A stretch of DNA of 51,669 nucleotides, taken from Bacteroidales bacterium (GTDB taxonomy: Bacteria > Bacteroidota > Bacteroidia > Bacteroidales > FEN-979). The notes below the pieces were generated by a model, which saw nothing but the letters and a program-made list of their open reading frames with translations, was not told the origin of the DNA and ran no database searches. This document shows positions 35,804 through 45,845 of this stretch, in pieces. The DNA lies in NCBI GenBank assembly GCA_016783905.1, contig JADHVQ010000001.1, positions 1 to 51,669 of the forward strand, read 5' to 3'. The translations under genes and the position numbers were made by a program. Each line of letters opens with the position of its first letter. Position 1 is the stretch's first letter.

Positions 35804-37449
35804 TTTGAATATACCTTCTCCCCATGTGACCAGGTCTGCAATACATCTACTTCCGGGACCTCCTCCATGGGTATCTCCATAATATCCTGGTCAAGGATCA
35901 CGAAATCAGCCCACTTCCCCGGCTCCAGGCTGCCATATTCTACCTCATCAAAATTGGCTTTGGCAGCCCAGATGGTCAAGGACCGAATCGCCTGCTCCCG
36001 GGTAAGGGCATTTTCCGGTTGAAATCCACCAGCAGGGGATCCATCGAGATCCTTCCTCGCAACGGCTGCGTAGAAGGTTAATAATGGGCTCACCCGTTCA
36101 ATAGGGAAATCTGTTCCGTTGGCCAGCCACCCGTTCTGATCCAGCAGATCCCGGTAGGCATATGCCCAGCCGATCCGGACCGGGCCAAGCCGATCGTCGG
36201 CCCAGTACATATCAGAGGTTGCATGGGTTGCCTGAACAGAGGGGATCACTGAGTACTTTTGAAATAGAAGGAGATCTGCCGGATCAACCACCTGAGCATG
36301 TTCAATCCGCCATCGAAGGTCGTTTTCTCCCTGCAGAAACTCGCCATAAATATCCAGTACCTCCCTCACCGCCCTGTCTCCAATGCAATGCGTGTTTACC
36401 TGGAATCCATGTTCCAGAGCAAGCCCGCAGATCTCCCGTAGTGAATCGGGCGAAGTGACCTGGATTCCAGTTTTTGAAGGGTCATCACTGTAAGGCTGCT
36501 TCAGAAGCGCGGTGCGGCTGCCCAAGCTTCCATCGGCATAAAGTTTCACCGAACAGACATGCAAGCGGTCGCTGTGGTAGGGTCCATTTTTGACAAATGC
36601 TTCCAGGTTCTCCGGTGTAGGCTCCACCATGGCGTACACATGAATTTTCAGCAATCCCCTCCGGAATGCCGAATCCAACAGATGCAGTCTTGGCTTCTCC
36701 AGCCCGGCATCGGAAAGGCCTGTCAGCCCGTAAGAAAAACAGAGATCTTCCGCTTCCATGAGAAGTTCCAACGTTGCCTCTCTGTCCGGCTTGGGAATGG
36801 CTCTCTTGATAACGTCGGCAGCTGTTTCACTGAGAATCCCGGTCAGCTCTCCATGCTCAACCTCTACCTCCTCCTTTAAGAAGCGGTGATTGGATGTGAT
36901 CCCGGCAGTTTCAAGCGCCTTCTGATTTGCCAGGGCTACATGCCCGTCGATCCGGACCAGCACCACAGGCCTGTCCGGCCAGCGCTCATCCAGCTCCTTT
37001 TTAGTAGGGAATTCCTTTACCGGCCAGAGGTTTTGATCCCAGCCGCGTCCGGTTATCCAACCTTTCTCATCCAGGGTATCAGCCAGGGAGATCCGATCCA
37101 GTATCTCTTTAAAAGAGGTGCACCCTACCAGGTCGATCCACTGAAGTCCCAACGCCAATCCGTAAAAATGGCAGTGTGCATCTATGAATCCGGGAAAAAT
37201 GGCATGCCCTTCAGCGTCCAGACGGTTTTCAGGATCATACCGGGCCAGCAAATCATCCTCCGACCCTGTATCTACTACCTTACCCTGATGAATCACCATG
37301 GCTTCTTTGACTTGATTAGCCTCATCCATCACATATATCCGGGCATTGTATATAAGGGTGTCCGTGCTTTTTTTCATCGTGCAAGATTGAATTAATGACA
37401 TAGCTGTCAAAGAAAGTAACAGAAGTAAAGATCTATTTTTCAAATACAT
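35794..37449 (-). CDS. Amidohydrolase family lipoprotein (YtcJ-like)
   Basis: AIFPGFIDAHCHFYGLALGLQWIDL, GRGWDQNLWP, ADGSLGSRTALLKQPYSD, QVNTHCIGDRAVREVLDIY, WRIEHAQVVDPADLLLF, NGTDFPIERVSPL. Confidence 0.92.
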   Translation of the reverse strand: MYLKNRSLLLLLSLTAMSLIQSCTMKKSTDTLIYNARIYVMDEANQVKEAMVIHQGKVVDTGSEDDLLARYDPENRLDAEGHAIFPGFIDAHCHFYGLALGLQWIDLVGCTSFKEILDRISLADTLDEKGWITGRGWDQNLWPVKEFPTKKELDERWPDRPVVLVRIDGHVALANQKALETAGITSNHRFLKEEVEVEHGELTGILSETAADVIKRAIPKPDREATLELLMEAEDLCFSYGLTGLSDAGLEKPRLHLLDSAFRRGLLKIHVYAMVEPTPENLEAFVKNGPYHSDRLHVCSVKLYADGSLGSRTALLKQPYSDDPSKTGIQVTSPDSLREICGLALEHGFQVNTHCIGDRAVREVLDIYGEFLQGENDLRWRIEHAQVVDPADLLLFQKYSVIPSVQATHATSDMYWADDRLGPVRIGWAYAYRDLLDQNGWLANGTDFPIERVSPLLTFYAAVARKDLDGSPAGGFQPENALTREQAIRSLTIWAAKANFDEVEYGSLEPGKWADFVILDQDIMEIPMEEVPEVDVLQTWSHGEKVYSNNE

Positions 37450-37472
37450 AACAAATCATTTGTTTGATTGTT

Positions 37473-37480
37473 CAAAAATA
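37473..37480 (-). promoter_or_regulatory. TATTTTTG -7 element (minus) for the amidohydrolase gene
   Basis: CAAAAATA on plus, 23 nt upstream of the start. Confidence 0.45.
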
Positions 37481-37526
37481 TGAAAACTATTTATAGTTTC
37501 ACTTGACTTTTATAGAAATGATTTAT

Positions 37527-37534
37527 TATTTTTG
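37527..37534 (+). promoter_or_regulatory. TATTTTTG -7 element for the 37559 gene
   Basis: TAnnTTTG 25 nt before ATG. Confidence 0.45.
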
Positions 37535-37558
37535 TGATACACCAATTTAACCAGATCA

Positions 37559-38119
37559 ATGAACTATAAAACCTTTAATCCAAGGTTTTTTATTGTTTTC
37601 TCAATTATTGTAGCTGCAGCGCTCATGCGATTGCTACCGCACTGGCCTAATTTTACTCCGGTGGCAGCTATGGCATTGTTTGCGGGAACCTATTTCGAGA
37701 GAAAGCAATTTGCTTTCGCCATACCAATCGCTGCCCTGTTTCTCAGCGATCTCGTTCTGGGATTTCATGCCCTCATGCCGGCTGTATACCTGAGTTTTAT
37801 TATTACGGTAGTCATCGGAGCCACCATCCGAAAGCATGTCTCGGTGCGTAATGTTCTGCTGGCCGCTTTTGCCTCTACGGTTATCTTCTTCCTGATCACC
37901 AACTTTGCGGCATGGCTGGCATTCCCATTCTATCCCCAGAACTTTATGGGCTTAATGGAGAGTTACATGGCGGGGCTTGCATTTTTTAACGATGGATCTC
38001 AGGGGATCTCTTTCTTTGTGAACGATCTCCTGGGGACACTCTTCTTTAGTGCGGTATTCTACGGAGTCTACTACCTGGCACATATGCGGTATCCGGTGAT
38101 TGACCGGTCCAGGTTTTAG
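37559..38119 (+). CDS. Integral membrane protein, DUF6580-like
   Basis: LRLLPHWPNFTPVAAMALFAGTYF...ALFLSDLVLGFH...; multiple TM helices. Confidence 0.7.
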   Translation: MNYKTFNPRFFIVFSIIVAAALMRLLPHWPNFTPVAAMALFAGTYFERKQFAFAIPIAALFLSDLVLGFHALMPAVYLSFIITVVIGATIRKHVSVRNVLLAAFASTVIFFLITNFAAWLAFPFYPQNFMGLMESYMAGLAFFNDGSQGISFFVNDLLGTLFFSAVFYGVYYLAHMRYPVIDRSRF

Positions 38120-38499
38120 GAGAAAAGCTCCTCATCCCTCTCCAGGAGAAGGATGGAATGCTGAGGAACAATAAAATATTTTTCATCATTGAACATGATT
38201 TCAATGGCGCTTTTCTGTAAGAATATAGCAAGGTCGCCATTTTTTGCTTGCAGTGGAATGTAGCGGACATTCTCTTCTGCATGGCTCCAGGGTTCTTGTT
38301 CATCTTCCGCGGATACAGGAATGGGGTAACCCGGACCACATTTCACCACAAAACCGGTCTGAATCTCCTCCTTCTCTTGGTATCCGGGAGGCAGGTAAAG
38401 GCCAGCCTTGGTCTTATTGGATATTTTCTTGGGTTTGATCAACACCCTGTCGCCAACCACAATCAGGTTTTGAAGTTTGCCTTCAGTTTGGTTACTCAT
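38116..38499 (-). CDS. GroES-like co-chaperonin family protein
   Basis: VVGDRVLIKPKKISNKTKAGLYLPPGYQEKEEIQTGFVVKCGPGYPIP...SAIEIMFNDEKYFIVPQHSILLLER. Confidence 0.75.
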   Translation of the reverse strand: MSNQTEGKLQNLIVVGDRVLIKPKKISNKTKAGLYLPPGYQEKEEIQTGFVVKCGPGYPIPVSAEDEQEPWSHAEENVRYIPLQAKNGDLAIFLQKSAIEIMFNDEKYFIVPQHSILLLERDEELFS

Positions 38500-38571
38500 T
38501 GAGGTGAATTTCTGATCCTCAAAGATATAAAATCCGGTGAATAGAAACTGCATGCATTCGGGAAAATTGGG

Positions 38572-38579
38572 TACTTTTG
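38572..38579 (+). promoter_or_regulatory. TACTTTTG -7 element 5 nt before the mutL ATG
   Basis: gtacttttgtgccgATGGGAG. Confidence 0.55.
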
Positions 38580-38584
38580 TGCCG

Positions 38585-40396
38585 ATGGGAGACATCATTC
38601 GATTATTGCCCGAGTCGGTTGCAAACCAGATCGCCGCAGGAGAGGTTGTTCAGCGACCAGCCTCCGCAGTGAAGGAGTTGCTTGAGAATGCTGTTGATGC
38701 CGGTGCAACGGAGATCAAACTGATCATCAAAGATGCCGGGAAAACCCTGATCCAGGTGGTGGATAATGGATGCGGAATGTCTGAGAGAGATGCCAGAATG
38801 TGCTTTGAGCGTCACGCCACCTCCAAGATCAAAAGCGCGAACGACCTGCTGGCTGTCCGGACCCTCGGATTCCGGGGTGAAGCGCTGGCCTCCATCGCCT
38901 CCATCGCTCAGGTGGAGCTCAAATCCAGGCGTACTGAAGAGGAGATCGGAACCTCCATCCAGGTGCATGGCTCCGAGTTCAGTTCCCAGACAGCGGCAAG
39001 TTGCAGCAATGGGACCACGGTTACAGTCAAGAATCTTTTTTTCAATGTTCCTGCCAGAAGAAACTTCCTGAAAAGCAACACCCTGGAGCTCAAATATATC
39101 ATGGAGGAGTTCTACCGGGTTGCCCTGGTTCATCCTGATATCAGCTTCCGGATGTATAACCAGGATAGAATCCTGATCCAACTCTCCCCATCGAACCTGA
39201 AACAGCGACTGGTTGCCCTGCTGGGAAGCAGCTATAACCAGCGACTCATCCCGGTTCATCAGGAATCCCAACTGGTAAACCTGTCTGGATTCATTGGCAA
39301 ACCTGAATTTGCCAAAAAAAAGAGAGGAGAGCAGTATTTCTTCGCGAATGGACGGTTCATCAAGAATCCCTACCTGAATCATGCAGTGGAAAATGCGTTT
39401 CAGGAATTGATCCCGAAAGAGGCATATCCTGCCTATTTTATCTACCTGGAGCTGGATCCTTCCTCCATTGATGTGAACATTCATCCTACAAAGACCGAGA
39501 TCAACTTTCAGGATGCCAAGAGTATTTATGCAATCCTTAACACCGCAATCAAACAATCCATCGGAAGACACCACCTCACTCCTGCGCTCAATTTTGAAAC
39601 GGAAAAATCATTTGATCTCCCTCCGCTTCCGGATGACCATCCGGTCAGGCCTCCCGCTATCAGTTACAATCCCGACTACAATCCTTTCGAGAAGCAGACA
39701 AAGCCACAGTTGGAGATCAACTATAAAACCCACGGAGGAGAGAGAGGAGCTCACTGGCAGAAGCTCTTTGATCCACTGAAAGAGATTCATCCGGGGCAGG
39801 TGGAGATTCCGGAGTCAACAGAGAGTATCATCCCTGTGCTGCAGATCGGGAACAGATACCTCGTCACCCATCTCCGGAACGGGATCGTGGTCATTGATCA
39901 GCAAGCCGCCCATGAACGCATTCTCTATGAGGAATTCCTGCAACAGGAAGAGAAGAAAGATGGCAGCGCCCAGAAGCTGCTATTACCTCAAACGGTTCAG
40001 GTCTCTCACGATGATGCGGAAATGGTCCGGGATATTTCCGACCTTCTTCTTCAGGCCGGTTTTGAGATCTCTGGATTCGGCAAAAACACGTTTGTTGTCC
40101 ATACTGTCCCGACGGGTGTTGAATCCACGGAGATCCAACCGCTGATCGAAGGAATCCTGGAATCCTACAAGAACGAAACCGACGGATTCAGAAAAAAAGA
40201 AGAGCATACACTCGCCAGGACCATGGCTCTTAAATTGGCCATCAAACGAGGAAAACAACTGAACCAACACGAGGCATCCTCACTCATCCGGCAGCTGATG
40301 AACTGTGCTGTCCCGGATCTTTCACCCGATAGCAAACCAACCATGTTCCTGTTAAGCTTTGAAGAACTTGCAAAGAAATTTAAGCACTCAACCTGA
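38585..40396 (+). CDS. mutL: DNA mismatch repair protein MutL
   Basis: IRLLPESVANQIAAGEVVQRPASAVKELLENAVDAGAT, VVDNGCGM, TLGFRGEALASIASIAQ; C-terminal dimerization region. Confidence 0.97.
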   Translation: MGDIIRLLPESVANQIAAGEVVQRPASAVKELLENAVDAGATEIKLIIKDAGKTLIQVVDNGCGMSERDARMCFERHATSKIKSANDLLAVRTLGFRGEALASIASIAQVELKSRRTEEEIGTSIQVHGSEFSSQTAASCSNGTTVTVKNLFFNVPARRNFLKSNTLELKYIMEEFYRVALVHPDISFRMYNQDRILIQLSPSNLKQRLVALLGSSYNQRLIPVHQESQLVNLSGFIGKPEFAKKKRGEQYFFANGRFIKNPYLNHAVENAFQELIPKEAYPAYFIYLELDPSSIDVNIHPTKTEINFQDAKSIYAILNTAIKQSIGRHHLTPALNFETEKSFDLPPLPDDHPVRPPAISYNPDYNPFEKQTKPQLEINYKTHGGERGAHWQKLFDPLKEIHPGQVEIPESTESIIPVLQIGNRYLVTHLRNGIVVIDQQAAHERILYEEFLQQEEKKDGSAQKLLLPQTVQVSHDDAEMVRDISDLLLQAGFEISGFGKNTFVVHTVPTGVESTEIQPLIEGILESYKNETDGFRKKEEHTLARTMALKLAIKRGKQLNQHEASSLIRQLMNCAVPDLSPDSKPTMFLLSFEELAKKFKHST

Positions 40397-40401
40397 ACTC
40401 T

Positions 40402-41232
40402 ATGAGCTCCAATCAATATAGTCCTGCCGGATTCAAACTTCTCCCCCCGGTTGTAAAAAACCTGCTGATTATCAATGGTTTGTTTTATCTGGCGACCCTG
40501 ACCTTTGAACATGCTTTTGGCCTTGACCTGGTCAGAATCCTGGGCTTGCACTATATCCAGTCGGAGTACTTTCAACCTTACCAATATGTGACCTACATGT
40601 TTATGCATGCTGAGTTCTGGCATATTTTATATAACATGTTCGCCCTCTGGATGTTTGGATATCTCCTGGAGAATGCATGGGGTCCCAAGCGGTTTCTTAT
40701 CTACTACATGATAACCGGGATCGGAGCGGCCGTCATCCAGACGCTGGTCAACTGGTGGGACTTCTTTTCGCTTCAACAGGAGACCCTTGTATATGCCGAT
40801 CAACCCTCTCTCGATGCGTTTGTAGGGTTTGTCAAACACTATTTCCCGAATTACTACGAATACCATGAAACCATCAGGGGATTTATCGGCGAATGGACAC
40901 TCAATTCTGCCAACCCGGCCTTTGCAACACAATCAGTTGATTACGTAGACCAGCTTATTCAACTTCAAATGAATGTTCCCACCATCGGAGCTTCCGGGGC
41001 TGTTTACGGGATCCTGCTAGCCTTCGGAATGATGTTCCCGAACATGCTGGTTTACATCTACTTTCTCTTCCCTATTAAAGCGAAATGGATCGTTATTCTT
41101 TACGGCGCTATCGAGATCTTCTCAGGGATATCCAACAACCCGAGTGACAACGTAGCTCATTTTGCCCACCTGGGAGGGATGATCTTCGGATTTTTCCTGA
41201 TCCTCTACTGGAAGAAAAAAGCAATTTACTAA
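40402..41232 (+). CDS. Rhomboid family intramembrane serine protease
   Basis: HAEFWHILYNMFALWMFG, GASGAVYGILLAFGMMFPN, AHFAHLGGMIFGF. Confidence 0.92.
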   Translation: MSSNQYSPAGFKLLPPVVKNLLIINGLFYLATLTFEHAFGLDLVRILGLHYIQSEYFQPYQYVTYMFMHAEFWHILYNMFALWMFGYLLENAWGPKRFLIYYMITGIGAAVIQTLVNWWDFFSLQQETLVYADQPSLDAFVGFVKHYFPNYYEYHETIRGFIGEWTLNSANPAFATQSVDYVDQLIQLQMNVPTIGASGAVYGILLAFGMMFPNMLVYIYFLFPIKAKWIVILYGAIEIFSGISNNPSDNVAHFAHLGGMIFGFFLILYWKKKAIY

Positions 41233-41248
41233 CAAACAGTCCGTTGAT

Positions 41249-42175
41249 ATGAATATGAATCAACAACCCCACCACCCGTTTTCCGATGCCCGGAATTTTT
41301 TCAGGCAGAAATCGGCGCTCTCCTACCTGGTGATCATTAACATCTCCGTATGGATCCTGATCCAGATCTTCCGGTTACTGGCATTTCTGTTTGATAAACC
41401 CGATTCATCTTCCGCTTTTTCGGCAGTGATCGACTACCTTGCTGTACCTGCTTCCCTCCCATTGCTCCTGCATCGACCCTGGACACTTTTCACCTATATG
41501 TTTCTGCATGTCAGCATCTGGCATATCCTATTCAACATGCTGTGGCTTTTCTGGTTTGGCCGCATCTTCCTGGAATACCTGACCGGGAAGCAATTGCTCT
41601 GGGTCTACATTCTGGGCGGACTTGCCGGGGCTTTTGCCTATATCCTTGCCTTTAACATATTCCCCGTATTTGCGCCGGTGATAGAGCTCTCATACGCACT
41701 CGGAGCCTCTGCATCGGTTATGGCCATCGTTACCGCCATCGCATTTTATGTGCCAAATTATACCCTCTACCTTCTCTTTTTCGGAAGGGTTAAAATAGTT
41801 TATATTGCCATCGTTCTCTTTATCCTTGATTTCTTTACCATTCCTGGAGGAAACGCCGGAGGTCAAATTGCTCATATCGGAGGTGCCCTGTTTGGATTCA
41901 TTTTCATTAAGTTACTCCGTCCGTCATCAATCTCATCATACAGCCACAAGGGATCCCTTTCATCCTGGTTTTCCAATATGTTCATAACTAAAAAGAAAAG
42001 CCGGGACGAAAGCCGGTCTTCCCGCAGGCCGGTTACCGACGATGAGTACAATTCCCAGAAAGTGCAACAGCAAAAACGGATTGACATGATCCTGGATAAA
42101 ATCTCCAAAGGGGGCTACGACAGCCTGACCAGGGAAGAGAAAGAGTTTTTATTCAAATCATCCGGTAAACATTGA
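41249..42175 (+). CDS. Rhomboid family intramembrane serine protease (second copy)
   Basis: HVSIWHILFNMLWLFWFG, LGASASVMAIVTAIAFYVPN, IAHIGGALFGFIFI. Confidence 0.9.
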   Translation: MNMNQQPHHPFSDARNFFRQKSALSYLVIINISVWILIQIFRLLAFLFDKPDSSSAFSAVIDYLAVPASLPLLLHRPWTLFTYMFLHVSIWHILFNMLWLFWFGRIFLEYLTGKQLLWVYILGGLAGAFAYILAFNIFPVFAPVIELSYALGASASVMAIVTAIAFYVPNYTLYLLFFGRVKIVYIAIVLFILDFFTIPGGNAGGQIAHIGGALFGFIFIKLLRPSSISSYSHKGSLSSWFSNMFITKKKSRDESRSSRRPVTDDEYNSQKVQQQKRIDMILDKISKGGYDSLTREEKEFLFKSSGKH

Positions 42176-42183
42176 TCTGACGA

Positions 42184-43305
42184 ATGGGGAAACACCGCAG
42201 TACATCAGCCCTCATCCTGGTCAACATCCTGTTGATCCTCAATATCATGGCGGTCATATCCATTCTCTGCTCCTATGGGGCCCAATACATCGATCCCCGT
42301 GATTCATGGTTGTTCGCTCTCTTCGGACTCCTTTATCCATGGATCCTGATTGCCAATGTCTTGTTTGTGATCCTCTGGCTCTTTCTCTGGAAAAAATATG
42401 CCCTGATCTCCCTTATAGCTATCCTGATTGGCTGGAAACAGCTGAATGCCATGATCACCTTCCATAGAGAACGCCCCATTCTCCTGCCAGGGCCGAACCT
42501 CAGCATAATTACCTGGAATTTACATGGATTTGCCGGACAGATGAATGTAAGGGGGAATGTCAGGCCCGAAATCACAGAGTACCTGAGCAGTGAAAATCAG
42601 GACATTTTATGTTTGCAGGAGTTCTACATTCATGAAGCAGTTTCATCACCCGTAATCAACAGGATGGCCCGTGAGTGGGGATTACCCTATTACTACGTGA
42701 AAGATTATTATAACACAGATCCGCAAGACAGTTTTACCGGCCTTGCTACCTTCTCCAGGCTCCCGATCATCCGTGCAGGATTCCTGCAGCAACAACCCGA
42801 CAAATATTTCGGTATCTATACTGACATCGTCCTGGAATATGATACGTTCAGGATATTTAATATTCATCTCGCTTCCCTGAGGCTCGGGCAAAAAGATGTA
42901 AGTTTTTACTACAAGCTTAAAAAGACAGAAACAGAGAATATCAATCTGAAAGCAGGACTTTTCAGTATTTTAAGAAAGGTAAAACAGTCTTTTATAACGC
43001 GTGCGTCCGAGACAGATAAACTCCTGGAAGCTATTCGTCAATCCCCTTATCCGGTGCTGGTTTGCGGAGACCTGAACGATTCTCCCTTCTCATTCACCTA
43101 CCGGCAGCTCACCCGTTCGCTTTCGGATGCCTTCCTGGACGCAGGAGAGGACTTTTTTGGCAGTACCTATGACGGAGCCCTGCCGAATTACCGGATCGAT
43201 TACATCCTTTATGACAGCCATTTCAAAGCGTTCTCTTATAAAAAATCGGACGTCACCTTCTCTGACCACTATCCGGTAACGGGTCTGATCATGGTAGCTT
43301 ATTAG
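42184..43305 (+). CDS. Endonuclease/exonuclease/phosphatase family membrane protein
   Basis: N-terminal TM helices; SIITWNLHGFAG, DILCLQEFYIHE, VCGDLNDSPFSFTYRQL, RIDYILYD, FSDHYPVTGLI. Confidence 0.9.
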   Translation: MGKHRSTSALILVNILLILNIMAVISILCSYGAQYIDPRDSWLFALFGLLYPWILIANVLFVILWLFLWKKYALISLIAILIGWKQLNAMITFHRERPILLPGPNLSIITWNLHGFAGQMNVRGNVRPEITEYLSSENQDILCLQEFYIHEAVSSPVINRMAREWGLPYYYVKDYYNTDPQDSFTGLATFSRLPIIRAGFLQQQPDKYFGIYTDIVLEYDTFRIFNIHLASLRLGQKDVSFYYKLKKTETENINLKAGLFSILRKVKQSFITRASETDKLLEAIRQSPYPVLVCGDLNDSPFSFTYRQLTRSLSDAFLDAGEDFFGSTYDGALPNYRIDYILYDSHFKAFSYKKSDVTFSDHYPVTGLIMVAY

Positions 43306-43309
43306 GAGC

Positions 43310-45331
43310 ATGAAGTTTAACCTGACAAGTGAGTTTCAGCCAACCGGGGACCAGCCGGAAGCGATCAAACAGCTGGTGGAAGGCCTGAAACGTGGAGATG
43401 AGTGTCAGGTACTCCTCGGGGTGACCGGTTCAGGGAAAACCTATACCATCGCGAATGTCATCCAGCAGGTTCAGCGACCGACCCTGGTTCTCAGTCACAA
43501 TAAAACACTGGCCGCTCAACTCTACGGCGAATTCAAGCAATTTTTTCCTGATAATGCCGTGGAGTTCTTTGTTTCCTACTATGATTACTACCAGCCTGAA
43601 GCCTATATTCCGGTGACCAATACCTACATTGAAAAAGATCTTTCAATCAACGACGAGATCGAGAAACTGCGACTCAGCACCTCCTCTACCCTGCTATCAG
43701 GCCGCAGGGATGCCATTGTAGTTTCCTCCGTCTCGTGCATTTACGGGATCGGGAATCCGGATGATTTTGCCAGCAGTGTGATCCAAGTAAAGCGAGGGGA
43801 TCACCTCAGCCGGAATAAATTCCTGCTCTCCCTGGTGAACAGCCTCTATTCCCGGACGGAAAGCGATTTTACCCGGGGACGCTTCCGGGTACGCGGAGAT
43901 ACTGTTGACATTTTTCCTGCTTACCTTGATTTTGCCTACCGGATCATCTTCTGGGACGACGAAATAGAGAGCCTGGAATCCTTTGATCCGGCATCAGGTC
44001 GAAAAATCGATCAATGTCCATACCTGAATATATACCCTGCCAATATTTTTGTCACCTCACCTGATAAAATGAGGGATGCACTGATCGAGATCCAGGATGA
44101 TCTGATCAGGCAGTGTACCTATTTTCGGGAAAACGGAAAGGAGTTTGAGGCAAAACGACTTGAAGAACGAGTTTCCTACGACATTGAAATGATGCGTGAA
44201 CTGGGTTACTGTTCGGGTATTGAAAACTATTCCCGTTATTTTGACGGCCGCACATCCGGTTCACGCCCTTTCTGTTTGCTTGATTACTTTCCTGACGATT
44301 ATCTGACGGTCATTGACGAGAGCCATGTGACCATGTCCCAGATACGGGCGATGTATGGTGGAGATCGTTCCCGGAAACAGACCCTCGTGGAGTATGGATT
44401 CAGACTCCCCTCAGCGCTGGATAACCGCCCGCTGAAGTTCGATGAATTCGAAGGGATGACCAGCCAGATGCTGTTTGTCAGTGCCACCCCGGCCGATTAT
44501 GAGTTACAGCGATCTCAGGGAGTGGTAGTGGAACAGGTAATCAGGCCCACCGGACTGCTTGACCCACAGGTAGAAGTGAGACCCAGCCAGAACCAGATCG
44601 ACGACTTGCTGGAGGAGATTGATAACCGGATCGGAGCGCATGAGCGGGTGCTGGTAACTACCCTGACAAAACGAATGGCCGAGGAGCTTACAAAGTACCT
44701 GGTCCGCCTGAACATCAACTCCCGGTACATCCATTCGGATGTAGCCACCCTGGAACGGGTGAAAATCATGCGTGACCTTCGCCTGGGAGCGTTCGATGTC
44801 CTGGTGGGTGTCAACCTGCTCCGGGAGGGGCTGGATCTGCCGGAGGTTTCCCTGGTAGCCATCCTGGATGCTGATAAAGAGGGGTTCCTGCGGTCGGAAC
44901 GCTCCCTCACACAAACGGCTGGACGTGCCGCCCGGAACATCAACAGCAAGGTGATCATGTATGCCGACAAGGTCACCGATTCGATGCAACGAATGATGGA
45001 AGAGACCAACCGCCGGAGAGCCAAACAGATTGAATATAACACAAAACATAATATCACCCCAACACAAATCATGAAGAGTACCCGGGATATACTCGGCCAG
45101 ACTGCTGTGGCTGACACCAAGGGAGTCTCGGCCCGTACCTATCATGAGCGAGAGCCAATGGGGGCCGCTGCCGATCCGTTGATTCCTTACCTTTCCAAAG
45201 AGAAGCTTCAAAAGTTACTAACAACGACGCGGAAATCCATGGAGGAGGCTGTCAAAGAGCTTGATTTTTTAGAGGCTGCACGGCTTCGTGATGAGCTAGC
45301 CCAACTCCAGCAACACCTTGACTCAAAATGA
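43310..45331 (+). CDS. uvrB: Excinuclease ABC subunit B
   Basis: FQPTGDQPEAIKQLVEGL, LLGVTGSGKTYTIANVI, YYDYYQPEAYIP, QTAGRAARNINSKVIMYAD, C-terminal UVR motif. Confidence 0.98.
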   Translation: MKFNLTSEFQPTGDQPEAIKQLVEGLKRGDECQVLLGVTGSGKTYTIANVIQQVQRPTLVLSHNKTLAAQLYGEFKQFFPDNAVEFFVSYYDYYQPEAYIPVTNTYIEKDLSINDEIEKLRLSTSSTLLSGRRDAIVVSSVSCIYGIGNPDDFASSVIQVKRGDHLSRNKFLLSLVNSLYSRTESDFTRGRFRVRGDTVDIFPAYLDFAYRIIFWDDEIESLESFDPASGRKIDQCPYLNIYPANIFVTSPDKMRDALIEIQDDLIRQCTYFRENGKEFEAKRLEERVSYDIEMMRELGYCSGIENYSRYFDGRTSGSRPFCLLDYFPDDYLTVIDESHVTMSQIRAMYGGDRSRKQTLVEYGFRLPSALDNRPLKFDEFEGMTSQMLFVSATPADYELQRSQGVVVEQVIRPTGLLDPQVEVRPSQNQIDDLLEEIDNRIGAHERVLVTTLTKRMAEELTKYLVRLNINSRYIHSDVATLERVKIMRDLRLGAFDVLVGVNLLREGLDLPEVSLVAILDADKEGFLRSERSLTQTAGRAARNINSKVIMYADKVTDSMQRMMEETNRRRAKQIEYNTKHNITPTQIMKSTRDILGQTAVADTKGVSARTYHEREPMGAAADPLIPYLSKEKLQKLLTTTRKSMEEAVKELDFLEAARLRDELAQLQQHLDSK

Positions 45332-45412
45332 CATCCTCCGGAAACCCCGAACGTGGTCAATAACTTTTGATATTTGTTAATATCTATTTTCTTCATTTCA
45401 TCTAAATTCCAA

Positions 45413-45420
45413 TATATTTG
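45413..45420 (+). promoter_or_regulatory. TATATTTG -7 element for the response regulator/EPS locus
   Basis: TAnnTTTG 20 nt before ATG 45441. Confidence 0.5.
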
Positions 45421-45440
45421 CTTACAAAAAAAGGTCTTTC

Positions 45441-45839
45441 ATGAAGAAAAAGATCCTTGCCATTGATGATGAAAAGAGCATCCGGTTCATCATCGAAAAT
45501 ACATTTAATAAAGATTTTGATGTGGTAACCATGACAAATGGCATGGATGCACTTTTCTACCTGCAATCAGGGAATATGCCGGATGTTATAATCTGCGACC
45601 TGGAGATGCCGGTTTTGAACGGCATTGAATTTGTCAGACGTCTCCGGGAAAGTGGTTTTTTTGAGGAGATCCCGCTGATCATGCTATCTGGAAAAGAAGA
45701 GAGTGCCGAGAAGATCAAATGCTTTGAAATGGGAGCTGATGACTATGTTTTAAAGCCCTTTAATCCCCGCGAACTTCTTGCACGCATCCAACGTCGTTTG
45801 GAATCAAAGGAATTGTACTCACAACAACGAATGGGCTAA
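45441..45839 (+). CDS. Stand-alone response regulator receiver (REC) protein
   Basis: ILAIDDEKSIRFII, VIICDLEMPVLNGIEFV, IPLIMLSGKEES, ADDYVLKPFNPREL. Confidence 0.93.
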   Translation: MKKKILAIDDEKSIRFIIENTFNKDFDVVTMTNGMDALFYLQSGNMPDVIICDLEMPVLNGIEFVRRLRESGFFEEIPLIMLSGKEESAEKIKCFEMGADDYVLKPFNPRELLARIQRRLESKELYSQQRMG

Positions 45840-45845
45840 ACGAAT

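Noticed and set aside
38603-39574. 323-aa minus-strand ORF antisense to mutL
   Set aside because: Shadow ORF over a highly conserved gene.
44504-45211. 235-aa and 201-aa minus-strand ORFs antisense to uvrB
   Set aside because: Shadow ORFs; uvrB is unambiguous.
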